Shown: positions 26,537-34,923 of the stretch, piece after piece
How the letters are laid out: each line of letters begins with the position of its first letter
How positions within the stretch are numbered: the first letter of the stretch is position 1
NCBI GenBank assembly: GCA_049587715.1
Contig: JBAVEL010000109.1
Span: 1 to 46,283, forward strand
DNA length: 46,283 bases
DNA from: JBAVEL01 sp049587715
Lineage (GTDB): Bacteria; Bacteroidota; Ignavibacteria; UBA10030; UBA6906
Direction of reading: 5' to 3'
The notes under the pieces: model-generated
Told to the model about the DNA's origin: nothing
What the model saw: only the letters and a program-made list of their open reading frames with translations
Databases searched by the model: none
Translations under genes and position numbers: made by a program

Positions 26537-28171
26537 TTACTTCAGGACCACCAGCCGGCGGGCCTCTCTGATACCCTTCGCTTCCAGCACATAGAGGTAG
26601 ACGCCGCTCGAGAGCCCCGCCGCATCGAACGCCGCGCTGTAGGTCCCCGGACTGTGCGGCCCATCCACGGGGGTCGCGACACACCGCCCCAGCCCGTCAT
26701 AGACCCTCACGGTCACCCTCCCCTCCCGGGAAACCGAGAAGGGAATCGTCGTCAAGGGGTTGAACGGATTGGGATAGTTCTGTCCCAGGAAGCACGCTGA
26801 CGGAAGCGGTTCGCTCTCGCCCAGACCGGTCACGAGCGAGACGTCCCCTCCCGTCAGGATGATCTCCGACACCCCGCCCGAGGGATTGACGGTCGTGGCC
26901 CCGCTCGGCCAGATGCCGTCTTCGTCCGTTGCCACAGCCGCCAGCGCCCCCGTTCCCAGGGACCTCCGCTCAAAGCGCCGGATGCCGGTGGGAAGGATGT
27001 TCGGGAGCACCAGGCCGAAGGCCCCGTCCGTGCCGTCCACACTGGCGCTGTAGAACGCGGCGTAGTTGTTCGCCGTGGTGTTCGCGGTGCCGTCGTTTTC
27101 CACGAAGGTGGCGGAGACGGGGCGGCCCGTACCCGCGGTGTTGTCATAGGCGATGACGAAGTCCTTCGGCGCCGCCATGCTCTGGCACCGGAGACCGGTG
27201 CCCGTGCTGTCCCCCGGACCCGCATCCAGCTTCACCACGCGCACGGAGTCCGCCGTCGTGAGGCGCACGGCGATCGTCGTGCCCGAACCCCCGTCATTCA
27301 GGGCGATCCGCACAAAGATGTGCCGCCCGGGAATAAATCGCGCGTTCCCCGTCGGCTCACTGATGAACCATCCCTCATGGGCCCCCGAGGCGTCCGTCAC
27401 GAAGGTCCCGTGGGCTCCCGGGGTGGCGATGCTGGGTCCCGTGGTCCGCACGAAGTCCCCCGAAGAGGTCGCGAAAATGCAGTTTCCCGCTCCGTTCGTG
27501 CTCCCGGCATCGGCCGAAGTCACGATCTGGTTGGTGAACCGGTAGGTCGCCGTGGGCAGGAGTCCGCTGATGCGCGCGCGGAAGGCGAAGGGAATCCTGT
27601 TGGCGTTCGTTCCGTTCACCCCCTCGATGTATTGCGGCAGCAGAACCGGTGTCAGAACGGGGTCCAGGATCACGGAACCGTTGTTGCTGAAGCCGAACGT
27701 CGGCATCGCCCGGAGGAATGCCCCGGTCCCGTTCGGAATCCTCGCCAGGGACCGGTTGGTCGTCTGCGGCCCGAACGTCACCGAATCGAGGATGGTGCCG
27801 TCCGGGCGCGAGAACCATATGGACTCCCCCCCCGCGGAGAGGGCGAAGTTGGCGTGCAGACCCGCCTGCCCGCTGTCGTTGTCGGCCCAGACGATCAGAT
27901 AGCCCTCCGCCGGGATGGAGGTGCCCGGCGGGAACCGCCATTTCGCCGGGACCGCCGGGTTGTCCGTGAGGCACATGCTGTCCAGCGCGAGCGCAGTTGT
28001 CGTGTTGTTGGTGAACTCGATCCAGTCATCCCGCTCCCCCGCCGGATCGGGGATGGTGTCGTTGTCCGCCATGAACTCGTTGATCACCACCTCGCCCGGT
28101 GCCTGCGCGTGCACCGGATGTGCCGATGCCGCCGCAAGGAGAATCGTCACCAGTGCAAACAGGTTGCGCAT
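26537..28171 (-). CDS. Secreted lamin-tail-domain (LTD) protein with sorting domain
   Basis: 544 residues from the ATG at 28171, chosen because AGAGGA precedes it and a signal peptide (about 1-23) follows. An LTD domain begins at VVINEFMADND and includes DDWIEFTNN and FPPGTSIPAEGYLIVWAD (about 26-140). A beta-rich region of about 290 residues follows without a recognised fold, with VTDASGAHEGWFI and IFVRIALNDGG. The C-terminal 80 residues are a FlgD-like sorting domain with NYPNPFNP. LTD proteins of this type are often secreted or associated with nucleases and phosphoesterases; no catalytic motif was seen, so a structural or binding role is likely. Confidence 0.85.
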   Translation of the reverse strand: MRNLFALVTILLAAASAHPVHAQAPGEVVINEFMADNDTIPDPAGERDDWIEFTNNTTTALALDSMCLTDNPAVPAKWRFPPGTSIPAEGYLIVWADNDSGQAGLHANFALSAGGESIWFSRPDGTILDSVTFGPQTTNRSLARIPNGTGAFLRAMPTFGFSNNGSVILDPVLTPVLLPQYIEGVNGTNANRIPFAFRARISGLLPTATYRFTNQIVTSADAGSTNGAGNCIFATSSGDFVRTTGPSIATPGAHGTFVTDASGAHEGWFISEPTGNARFIPGRHIFVRIALNDGGSGTTIAVRLTTADSVRVVKLDAGPGDSTGTGLRCQSMAAPKDFVIAYDNTAGTGRPVSATFVENDGTANTTANNYAAFYSASVDGTDGAFGLVLPNILPTGIRRFERRSLGTGALAAVATDEDGIWPSGATTVNPSGGVSEIILTGGDVSLVTGLGESEPLPSACFLGQNYPNPFNPLTTIPFSVSREGRVTVRVYDGLGRCVATPVDGPHSPGTYSAAFDAAGLSSGVYLYVLEAKGIREARRLVVLK

Positions 28172-28531
28172 TGTAGGTCCTCTGGTTGTGAGTAATCGTC
28201 TTGTGTCCGGCCGGCATGCCTTCGGCCGGCCCCCGGGCGGGGCGTACGCGCATAGCCCCGGCTGCAACCTTCCCGGCATCCCCGTTCAGGGACGGGGGCC
28301 CCGAGGTCTCATCCCGCGTCCCTCTCCGTGGGGAGGCCTCCCCCTCTCCGGCACTTCCATGATCAGCACGTCGAACGTCCGCCTCTCTGCGAGGATCACA
28401 GAGCGCACGCACGGCGCGGAAACGCTCATCCAGGGTAAGGCCGTGCCGTGTCTCGATCCGCCCCATCACGGCCGCCCTCCTCCGCGGCCCCCGCGTTCGG
28501 CAGGGATCCCCCGGGGAAGGACCCCGCGAGC
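28172..28531. other. Intergenic region with a GC hairpin
   Basis: 360 bp between two minus-strand genes. It contains a perfect inverted repeat CCGGCCG/CGGCCGG with a 9-nt loop (about 28208-28230). There is no T-tract, so it may be a stable RNA fold in the lamin-tail leader rather than a terminator. Minus-strand codons around 28340-28470 look faintly protein-like but shift frame and match nothing I recognise. No other feature was seen. Confidence 0.45.
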
Positions 28532-30397
28532 CTACTCCTTGACACAGCGGAGGCTCATCCCCACACTCGCGTCCCCATCATACATCCCCATGTTGGCATC
28601 GAAGGCATTCAGCCATAGGTAGTGGGCATGCGGGGTATTCGGGACCTTGGACATCCAGAATCCGCCCAGGTTCCCGAAATCCGAAAAGAACCCGCCGAAA
28701 TAGCGGACCCCCCCCAGGAGCGCCGTGAAACCGGTGGTGTTCGTGCCTGCCCCTCCCCCGGTCCCTTGACCCACGGCCTTGAGCGTGTTGGCATTCCCGC
28801 CCACACATGCAGCCAGCGTCTCGTACTGGGTAAGCGTCGGGACGTTCCACCCCGGCGGACACAGCCCCTGCGCCCCCGGAGCCACGTTGTACTGCACCGC
28901 CTCCTGCCACTGGTACAGGCCGCCGTGTGTGACGCAGTAGGCGGGGTCGTCGTTGTAGCAATACTTTTCCACGACCCCGTTGTTGGCCTGGTTCAGGGCC
29001 CCGCTGATCATGGTTCCCGCATCCAGGTTTTCCCTGAACCAGCACTGGCTCCCGATGAGCACCGTGGTATAGTTCTTCCCCTGCCACGCAACGCTCTCGG
29101 AGCCGGGGCACGGCTCTCCCGTCCCGGAGCCCGCGGTGGTGAAGTGCCGCACCGCGGACCAGGGCGATGTCCCGTAGTGGTTCGAGGCATTCACCCGCCA
29201 GTAGTACGTCACGGAATCCCCCAGCCCGGTCACCTCCCGGCTGGCGACCGTGATCCCCCCCTGATTGTAGACAAGGGTGGCAAAGGACCCGTCGGTCGCG
29301 ACCTGGAGCGCGTACTCCGCGGCTCCGGCACTCGCCTGCCAGACCATCCTGGGGGGGACCACTATGTGCATGCCCCCTTCGGGTGGAAAAAGCAGGAGGG
29401 GCGCCAGGGGAACCGACCCTGCGGGCCCCACCGTGAAGCGCCATGTCTCCGACCAGCCCGATGTGCCGTGGCTGTTGGTGGCGCTCACCCGCCAGTAGTA
29501 CGTCGTGGAATCCACCACCTCGTTCACCTGCCTGCTCGTTCCGGCTATCCCGAACTCGTTGAAGACGAAGCTGAGAAACGTGCTGACTTTGGACACCTGG
29601 AGGGAGTACTGCACCGCTCCCGGGCTGGCGTTCCAGGCCAGCGTCGGTCCGGGGGCAATGTACTCCGCTCCGTTGGCGGGGGCGAGCAGGGTGGGAGGCG
29701 GCGGAATCGAGGCCGCCTCCCGGGTGGTGAAGCGCCGCACCTCCGACCAGGCCGAGGCGCCGTGGCTGTTGGATGCACGCACCCTCCAGTAGTACGTCGT
29801 GGAGTTTGCCAGCCCCTGCACCTGCCGGCTGGTCACGGTGAGGCCGCTTTCGCTCACGATGGGGCTCGCAAAGGAGGGCTCTCCGGCAACCTGGAGGCCG
29901 TAGGAGGTCGCTCCCGTGCTGGGGTTCCAGGCGAGGGTCGGAGGCAGCAACACCCCTGTGGCGCTGTCGGGGGGGGAGGAGAGCATGGGAACCGGAGGGG
30001 CGAATCCCGCATCCCCCGTGGTGAACCGCCAGACGGGTCCACCCGCCACGTTCCCGCGGTCATCCATCGCCGCCACCCTCCAGTAGTAGGTCGTGCCCCG
30101 TCCGAGAGGGCCCGGAGCGTAACGGACGCTCTCCCTGTCCGCCGCCGCCAGCGGGGGCGACGGGGCTGTTCCGAAATAGACGTCGTACAGCACCGGATCG
30201 TTCTCCGGATCCGCGCAGGCATCCCACGAAAGAGTGAGAGATGTATCCTGCCCCGTGGCGTCATCCGCCGGCTGCGGATGGGAGGGCGTCTCCGGCGCCG
30301 AGTTCTGCGGAGCGGCGGGTTCGTATTTCTCCTCGCAGGCGCACCAGACGAGAGTCAGCACCAAAACAAGGGTAAACATGGGGAGGGTGGGTTTCAT
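28532..30397 (-). CDS. Putative lipoprotein with four fibronectin type III domains and a FISUMP domain
   Basis: 621 residues from the ATG at 30397 (GAGGA 7-8 nt upstream). A signal peptide with Cys-rich end VWCACEEK suggests lipidation, although the lipobox is imperfect. Four fibronectin-III repeats follow (about 35-130, 131-225, 226-320, 321-415), each with a TYYWRV core. From about 425 a FISUMP (Fibrobacter succinogenes major paralogous) domain runs to the end, with IGSQCWFRENLDAG, CYNDDPAYCVTHGGLYQW, CPPGWNVPTLTQYE and a final MSLRCVKE. FISUMP domains have an unknown, probably binding, role on the surface of FCB bacteria. There is no sorting domain. Promoter at 30475-30504. Confidence 0.87.
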   Translation of the reverse strand: MKPTLPMFTLVLVLTLVWCACEEKYEPAAPQNSAPETPSHPQPADDATGQDTSLTLSWDACADPENDPVLYDVYFGTAPSPPLAAADRESVRYAPGPLGRGTTYYWRVAAMDDRGNVAGGPVWRFTTGDAGFAPPVPMLSSPPDSATGVLLPPTLAWNPSTGATSYGLQVAGEPSFASPIVSESGLTVTSRQVQGLANSTTYYWRVRASNSHGASAWSEVRRFTTREAASIPPPPTLLAPANGAEYIAPGPTLAWNASPGAVQYSLQVSKVSTFLSFVFNEFGIAGTSRQVNEVVDSTTYYWRVSATNSHGTSGWSETWRFTVGPAGSVPLAPLLLFPPEGGMHIVVPPRMVWQASAGAAEYALQVATDGSFATLVYNQGGITVASREVTGLGDSVTYYWRVNASNHYGTSPWSAVRHFTTAGSGTGEPCPGSESVAWQGKNYTTVLIGSQCWFRENLDAGTMISGALNQANNGVVEKYCYNDDPAYCVTHGGLYQWQEAVQYNVAPGAQGLCPPGWNVPTLTQYETLAACVGGNANTLKAVGQGTGGGAGTNTTGFTALLGGVRYFGGFFSDFGNLGGFWMSKVPNTPHAHYLWLNAFDANMGMYDGDASVGMSLRCVKE

Positions 30398-30474
30398 CGC
30401 AGATCCTCGGATGGTGATCCGGGAAAAGGGTCCGTCTCGTGCGGGCGCTGCCGCGCCCCCGGCGGGAACATCCG

Positions 30475-30504
30475 CAAGGTACACTCCGCCGCGGCAACTA
30501 TCAA
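30475..30504 (-). promoter_or_regulatory. Candidate promoter of the FISUMP lipoprotein gene
   Basis: Minus strand: TTG (30502-30504), a 20-nt spacer, then TACCTTG (30475-30481), about 78 nt before the start codon. One of the best matches to the recurring promoter pattern. Confidence 0.65.
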
Positions 30505-30797
30505 GAGGACCGGCCTGGAAGCGTCCACACGAGGGCTGCCGAAAACAGTCAGTGAACAACCTCTCCCGTCATGTCAATCGCCTCGCAACACCAGAAACCC
30601 ATCCCCCTCACCGGTCAGTCGGTGCCCGTTCGCCTTTGGGTGATCACCTCCCCATTATGGACAGTGCCGGCATTTTTACCTCTCCTGAGGAGAATCCTTC
30701 GCTCTGCCCGCAACCCGGAGGCCGGCAAGTGCACACAAACAAGGAACTTCCGGAAGAGACGGCGGCTGCGACGGATGCATTTTCGTGGAACCTTCCA

Positions 30798-30827
30798 TTG
30801 ATTCTCTGCGCGCCAGGCCATACATTC
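30798..30827 (+). promoter_or_regulatory. Candidate promoter of the beta-helix gene
   Basis: TTG (30798-30800), a 20-nt spacer, then TACATTC (30821-30827). It would give a leader of about 200 nt before 31033. Moderate match. Confidence 0.45.
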
Positions 30828-31032
30828 CCCTGCAGGCCCCTTGCGTCATCCAGGCCGGGGATCTCTGCTCCTTCTCGTCGTGCCGGCATCCTCATCTCCC
30901 ACTCCGGCGTTGAGGCAGTATGGGGGATACGCGTTTGGCAAAACTCGGGCCAGTCCGTTCGGCTCTGCGGCACCTTCCCGGTGCCCCCCTTCTTCGCACC
31001 TTCCATGTATCCACACAACCAAAGGAGCCAAC

Positions 31033-32832
31033 ATGAAGACCATCTTGGCTTTCTCCGCCGTTGTGGCATGTGCCGGAATATCTTCTGCACAGACGCCCGT
31101 TCCTGCCGGCAATGTCAGCGGAACGTGGACACTCTCCGGCTCACCATACCTTGTCCAGGGCGACATCTCCATTCCATCGGGTCAGACCCTGACTGTGAAC
31201 CCCGGTGTCCGCGTGGAGTTCCAGGGACACTATACCTTGTTCGTACAGGGCCGGCTCCTTGCGGTGGGCACCGGAACAAATCCCATCACCTTCACCGTCG
31301 ATGACACCGCGGGCTTCCATGATCCCAACTCCCCCCTTGGCGGCTGGTACGGGATCCGTTTCGTGAATACACCCGTGCAGAACGACACCTCCAGGCTCAT
31401 CTATTGTGAGCTGCAGTACTCCAAAGCCCTCGGTACGGATTGGACGAAGAACGCGGGTGGCGCGGTGTGCATCGTGGACTTTGACAAGGTCCTGATTGCG
31501 AACTGCACCTTCTCCCATTGCAGCGCAACACGATCAGGGGGCGGGGTCTATCTGTGGCGGAGTGAACTGCGCATCCGGGATACCGCATTCAGAGACAACT
31601 GGGCTGGAAACGGGGGCGCCCTCGGCGGACTGAATTCCACTTTGACTCTGGAGAACTGCCTGTTCTCAAGGAATCGTGCCGGCACAAATTCGGGAGCGAT
31701 TGATTACGATCTGGATTCCGTTCTCTCACCCGCCTGTCAGCTCCGTGCCACCGGCTCCAGGTTTGTTGAGAACAGCGCGGGCCAGTATTACGGTGCAATC
31801 AAGGTCCAACAGCCCGAGACGGGCCTTTCCCTGGTGCATGTGTTCATTGACAGGTGCGAGTTTGAAGGGAATACCTCGGCCCGCAGCGGGGCCATACGGT
31901 TGGATGGAAATATGACGGGTTTTGTTATTTCGAACTCCTCCTTCAGGAGGAACATCGCAGGCACCCAGTCCGCCTGCGCCTTCTGGAGAGGCGCCAGCGG
32001 CAGAGTCTCCAATTGCCTCTTTGACTCCAACATGACAGAAACAGGTTTGGGGGCTCTTCTTCTGAGCAACAAGTCCAACGTGGATTTCATGCATTGCACG
32101 ATCGTCAGAAACATGGGGGTCACATCGGGAGCACTCAAGATCCAGGCACAGAGCAGCTCCAGGGTGCTCAACAGCATCTTCTGGGGAAATCGTCCCGACC
32201 AGATTTCCCTGCAGTCCCAGAGTGACACGACCGTCAGTTCCGCATATGTGTATCACAGCGACATCCAGCACGGCGTGGACTCCATTCGTCTGTACGACAC
32301 CCTCTCGGTGCTCCACTGGGGGGGCGGCAATATCAATGCCTATCCCCTCTTTCAAGACACGGTGAGCCGCGACTATCATCTCCGCAGTACGAGTCCCTGT
32401 ATCGGAGCAGGCATTGACACCATTCAGATTGCAGGGACCTGGTACTACTGCCCCTCCACGGATATCGAGGGCAATCCGAGGCCGAACCCGGCGGGTTCGA
32501 TGCCCGATGTGGGAGCGTATGAATCGGCATATCCCGTGGGAATGGTGGAAGAGCCGCCGGGCTTCCCCCGCGCCTATGCTCTCCACCAGAACTACCCCAA
32601 CCCATTCAATCCCGTCACCACCATCAGCTACGAGATCCCGACGCAAAGCCGTGTCACCCTCGCACTGTTCGATGTGCTCGGCCGCGAGGTGGCGACTCTG
32701 GCCCGCGGCGTGGAGGAGCCGGGATTCAGATCGGTGCGCTTCGATGCACACGGACTGGCGAGCGGGGTGTACTACTATCGCTTGAAGGCGGGAGATTTCG
32801 TGGCAACGAGAAGACTCATCGTGCTCCGATGA
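31033..32832 (+). CDS. Secreted right-handed parallel beta-helix protein with sorting domain
   Basis: 599 residues. AAAGGAG (31021-31027) lies 5 nt before the ATG at 31033, and a signal peptide (about 1-19) follows. Residues about 30-490 are a parallel beta-helix: a capping region with ISIPSGQTLTVNPGVRVEFQG, then repeated rungs such as IANCTFSHCSATRSGGGVYL, LENCLFSRNRAGTNSGAI and VSNCLFDSN. A proline-rich linker leads to a FlgD-like sorting domain with NYPNPFNP (about 519 to the end). Such helices bind or cleave polysaccharide, but no lyase triad could be assigned. By eye the gene is less GC-rich than its neighbours, which may hint at separate acquisition. It lies in the glycosidase region. 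Confidence 0.87.
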   Translation: MKTILAFSAVVACAGISSAQTPVPAGNVSGTWTLSGSPYLVQGDISIPSGQTLTVNPGVRVEFQGHYTLFVQGRLLAVGTGTNPITFTVDDTAGFHDPNSPLGGWYGIRFVNTPVQNDTSRLIYCELQYSKALGTDWTKNAGGAVCIVDFDKVLIANCTFSHCSATRSGGGVYLWRSELRIRDTAFRDNWAGNGGALGGLNSTLTLENCLFSRNRAGTNSGAIDYDLDSVLSPACQLRATGSRFVENSAGQYYGAIKVQQPETGLSLVHVFIDRCEFEGNTSARSGAIRLDGNMTGFVISNSSFRRNIAGTQSACAFWRGASGRVSNCLFDSNMTETGLGALLLSNKSNVDFMHCTIVRNMGVTSGALKIQAQSSSRVLNSIFWGNRPDQISLQSQSDTTVSSAYVYHSDIQHGVDSIRLYDTLSVLHWGGGNINAYPLFQDTVSRDYHLRSTSPCIGAGIDTIQIAGTWYYCPSTDIEGNPRPNPAGSMPDVGAYESAYPVGMVEEPPGFPRAYALHQNYPNPFNPVTTISYEIPTQSRVTLALFDVLGREVATLARGVEEPGFRSVRFDAHGLASGVYYYRLKAGDFVATRRLIVLR

Positions 32833-33132
32833 CGGGCAACGGCAGCGACACACGGCGCCCCGCCGTTCATTGGTGCGCCCGGCGGCCGGGGGGCCTGCAT
32901 CACTTCTCTTGATGCAGTCCCGGGGATGAGGACACCTTCCTCTCCCCCTTGCATCAGTGCTCGAGATGGACCACGAGGGGAGAAGCGGAACCGCAGGGGA
33001 GAATGCCGCCTTCGCGCCGGCGGCACCGCGAGTGGCTGCTCAGGTCAAGCCATGCACGGTCGCACCAATACTCGCCTCCCGTCACCTGTGCGTCAGAGTC
33101 CCGTTTTTCGCATATTCCCTCGAACCTTAACG
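32833..33132. other. Intergenic region with a strong hairpin, no gene
   Basis: 300 bp after the beta-helix gene. It contains an inverted repeat at 32891-32921 (listed separately). No TTG/TAnnTT promoter and no coding region was recognised before the GH8 start. Confidence 0.5.
32891..32921 (+). repeat. Perfect hairpin after the beta-helix gene
   Basis: CTGCATCA (32895-32902) pairs with TGATGCAG (32910-32917) around a 7-nt loop. After one mismatch three more G-C pairs extend it to 12 positions. No T-run follows, so it may act as an mRNA-end stabiliser or a Rho-type/non-canonical terminator. Confidence 0.5.
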
Positions 33133-34830
33133 ATGCCCATGAGGCGCCTCTTCTCCATAGCGGTCTGCTTGGCTCTCTCTGCGATGCTCGGACGCGCCCA
33201 GGCCCCCCGGTTTCCCTTCCCCCAGCACACCCCGTACTGGCCCGGCACGGTTCTCCCGAGTCATGTCAGCCGCGCAGAGATGGATGACTCCACGCGGGTG
33301 TTCTACGATCGCTGGAAGGCCAAGTATCTGAGGGCGGGATGCTCGCCGGGGCACTTTTTCGTCTGGTTCGACGACTACGACCCCGATCCGGGAGATACCA
33401 CCATGTGCGTCTCCGAAGGACAGGGATACGGCATGCTCATCACCGCCTTCATGGCCGGGTACGACAGCTCCGCCAGGACTCTCTTTGACGGTCTCTATTA
33501 CTATTTCAGAGCTCATCCCGCCGCGCAGAATCCCGACCTGATGGCGTGGCGGCAAGTGTCCAACTGCATGACCATCCCCGGAAGCGACGACAACTCGGCC
33601 ACCGACGGCGACCTGGACATCGCCTACGCCCTCCTCCTGGCGGACAGACAGTGGGGGAGCGCGGGGCCGGTGAACTACAGACAGGAGGCGCTCGCCGTCT
33701 GCTCGGGCATCCTGCAGGAGGAAATCAACCGGTCGGATTACTCGGTGGAGCTCGGGAGCTGGGTCGTGCCGGGATCATCCTACCTCTTCTCGACACGGAC
33801 TTCGGATTTCATGCCGGATCACTTCCGGGCATTCGAGGCGGTTGCCGGCAACCCGGCATGGTTGCAGGTCCGGGAGCGATGCTATGACATTGTCCGGACA
33901 CTTCAGCACACGGCCAGCCCGCTGACGGGACTGCTTCCTGATTTTGCGGTGGATCTGAACACCTCGCCGCAGCCGGCCGCCCCGAATTTCCTCGAGTCAG
34001 CTCATGATGGGCACTACTACTGGAACGCCTGCCGGACGCCCTGGCGGCTCGGACTCGACTACGTGCTTTCGGGGGACACCGGCGCCTATGCTGCCCTTCA
34101 GAAGATCAACGGCTGGATCCGCACAAAGACCGCCGGCAATCCTGCGGTCATCCGGGCGGGATATCGGCTCACCGGAAGCCAGATCGCCTCGTACGGATCA
34201 ACGGCTTTCACCGCCCCGCTGGCCGTCTCTGCAATGGTCTCCTCCGAGCACCGGCAATGGCTCAACGCCCTCTGGGACCGGATTGTCTCCACGCCGCTCG
34301 AGGCCGAGGGGTACTATGAGAACTCCCTCAAGATGCTGGTGCTTCTCGCCGTGTCCGGAAACTGGTGGACTCCCGCCGCCCTTGCGCCGGCATTTCAGTG
34401 TTCGGTAACCATCGGGTGGAATCTCGTGTCCGTGCCCGTCCGGGTCGGCAACTGGCTGGCGGGGTCTCTGTACGCCGGCTCAAGCTCCCCCGTCTATCGG
34501 TTCATCCCGAACTCCGGCTACGTTGCGGCCGAGACGCTTGCCCGCGGTGAAGGATACTGGGTGAAATTCCCTTCCGACCGGACGGTGGCCTTTGCGGGGA
34601 CAACACGGGAACTTGACACGATAGACCTTCACCCGGGGTGGAATATCATCGGAAGTCTCGCTTCTCCGGTTCTGGTGGATTCCCTGTCATCCATCCCCCC
34701 GTCTCTTTCCCTTTCACCCTTCTATGGCTGGGGAGGGACATTCACGCCCGTGGACACCCTCCTCCCGGGCAAGGGGTACTGGGTGAAGTCATCGGGTGCG
34801 GGGGGACTGGTGCTGAGGGCGATCAGATAG
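33133..34830 (+). CDS. Secreted GH8 family glycoside hydrolase ending in a GWN module
   Basis: 565 residues from 33133 (33139 is also possible). Signal peptide (about 1-23). A GH8 (alpha/alpha)6 barrel (about 30-415) has the acid-catalyst motif SEGQGYGMLI (Glu95) and the ATDGDLDIAYALLLADRQW signature carrying the catalytic Asp residues (about 158-162). GH8 enzymes cleave cellulose, chitosan, lichenan or xylan; which one is not clear here. From about 425 to the end (565) is the GWN module: GWNLVSVP to GEGYWVKF, then GWNIIGSL to GKGYWVKS. There is no FlgD-like sorting domain, so the module is the C-terminus. Confidence 0.88.
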   Translation: MPMRRLFSIAVCLALSAMLGRAQAPRFPFPQHTPYWPGTVLPSHVSRAEMDDSTRVFYDRWKAKYLRAGCSPGHFFVWFDDYDPDPGDTTMCVSEGQGYGMLITAFMAGYDSSARTLFDGLYYYFRAHPAAQNPDLMAWRQVSNCMTIPGSDDNSATDGDLDIAYALLLADRQWGSAGPVNYRQEALAVCSGILQEEINRSDYSVELGSWVVPGSSYLFSTRTSDFMPDHFRAFEAVAGNPAWLQVRERCYDIVRTLQHTASPLTGLLPDFAVDLNTSPQPAAPNFLESAHDGHYYWNACRTPWRLGLDYVLSGDTGAYAALQKINGWIRTKTAGNPAVIRAGYRLTGSQIASYGSTAFTAPLAVSAMVSSEHRQWLNALWDRIVSTPLEAEGYYENSLKMLVLLAVSGNWWTPAALAPAFQCSVTIGWNLVSVPVRVGNWLAGSLYAGSSSPVYRFIPNSGYVAAETLARGEGYWVKFPSDRTVAFAGTTRELDTIDLHPGWNIIGSLASPVLVDSLSSIPPSLSLSPFYGWGGTFTPVDTLLPGKGYWVKSSGAGGLVLRAIR

Positions 34831-34923
34831 GACCGGCTCCCGGCGGCTCTCTCCCGTCGAATCTCCGAGGGTCCGACCTCCGGGAAACGACCGCAGTGCA
34901 TGGTTAGTATGAAAGGGCCCGAT

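Larger units (their letters stand above)
30398..31032. other. Divergent intergenic region, 635 bp
   Basis: Lies between the FISUMP lipoprotein (minus) and the beta-helix gene (plus). It contains one candidate promoter for each side. The remaining sequence has no convincing coding region, repeat or RNA structure that I can support; short open frames lack family motifs. Confidence 0.5.

Noticed and set aside
28340..28470. Minus-strand protein-like stretch upstream of the lamin-tail gene
   Set aside because: It needs a frameshift to stay sensible, has no recognisable family and no start signal; not called as a gene or pseudogene.
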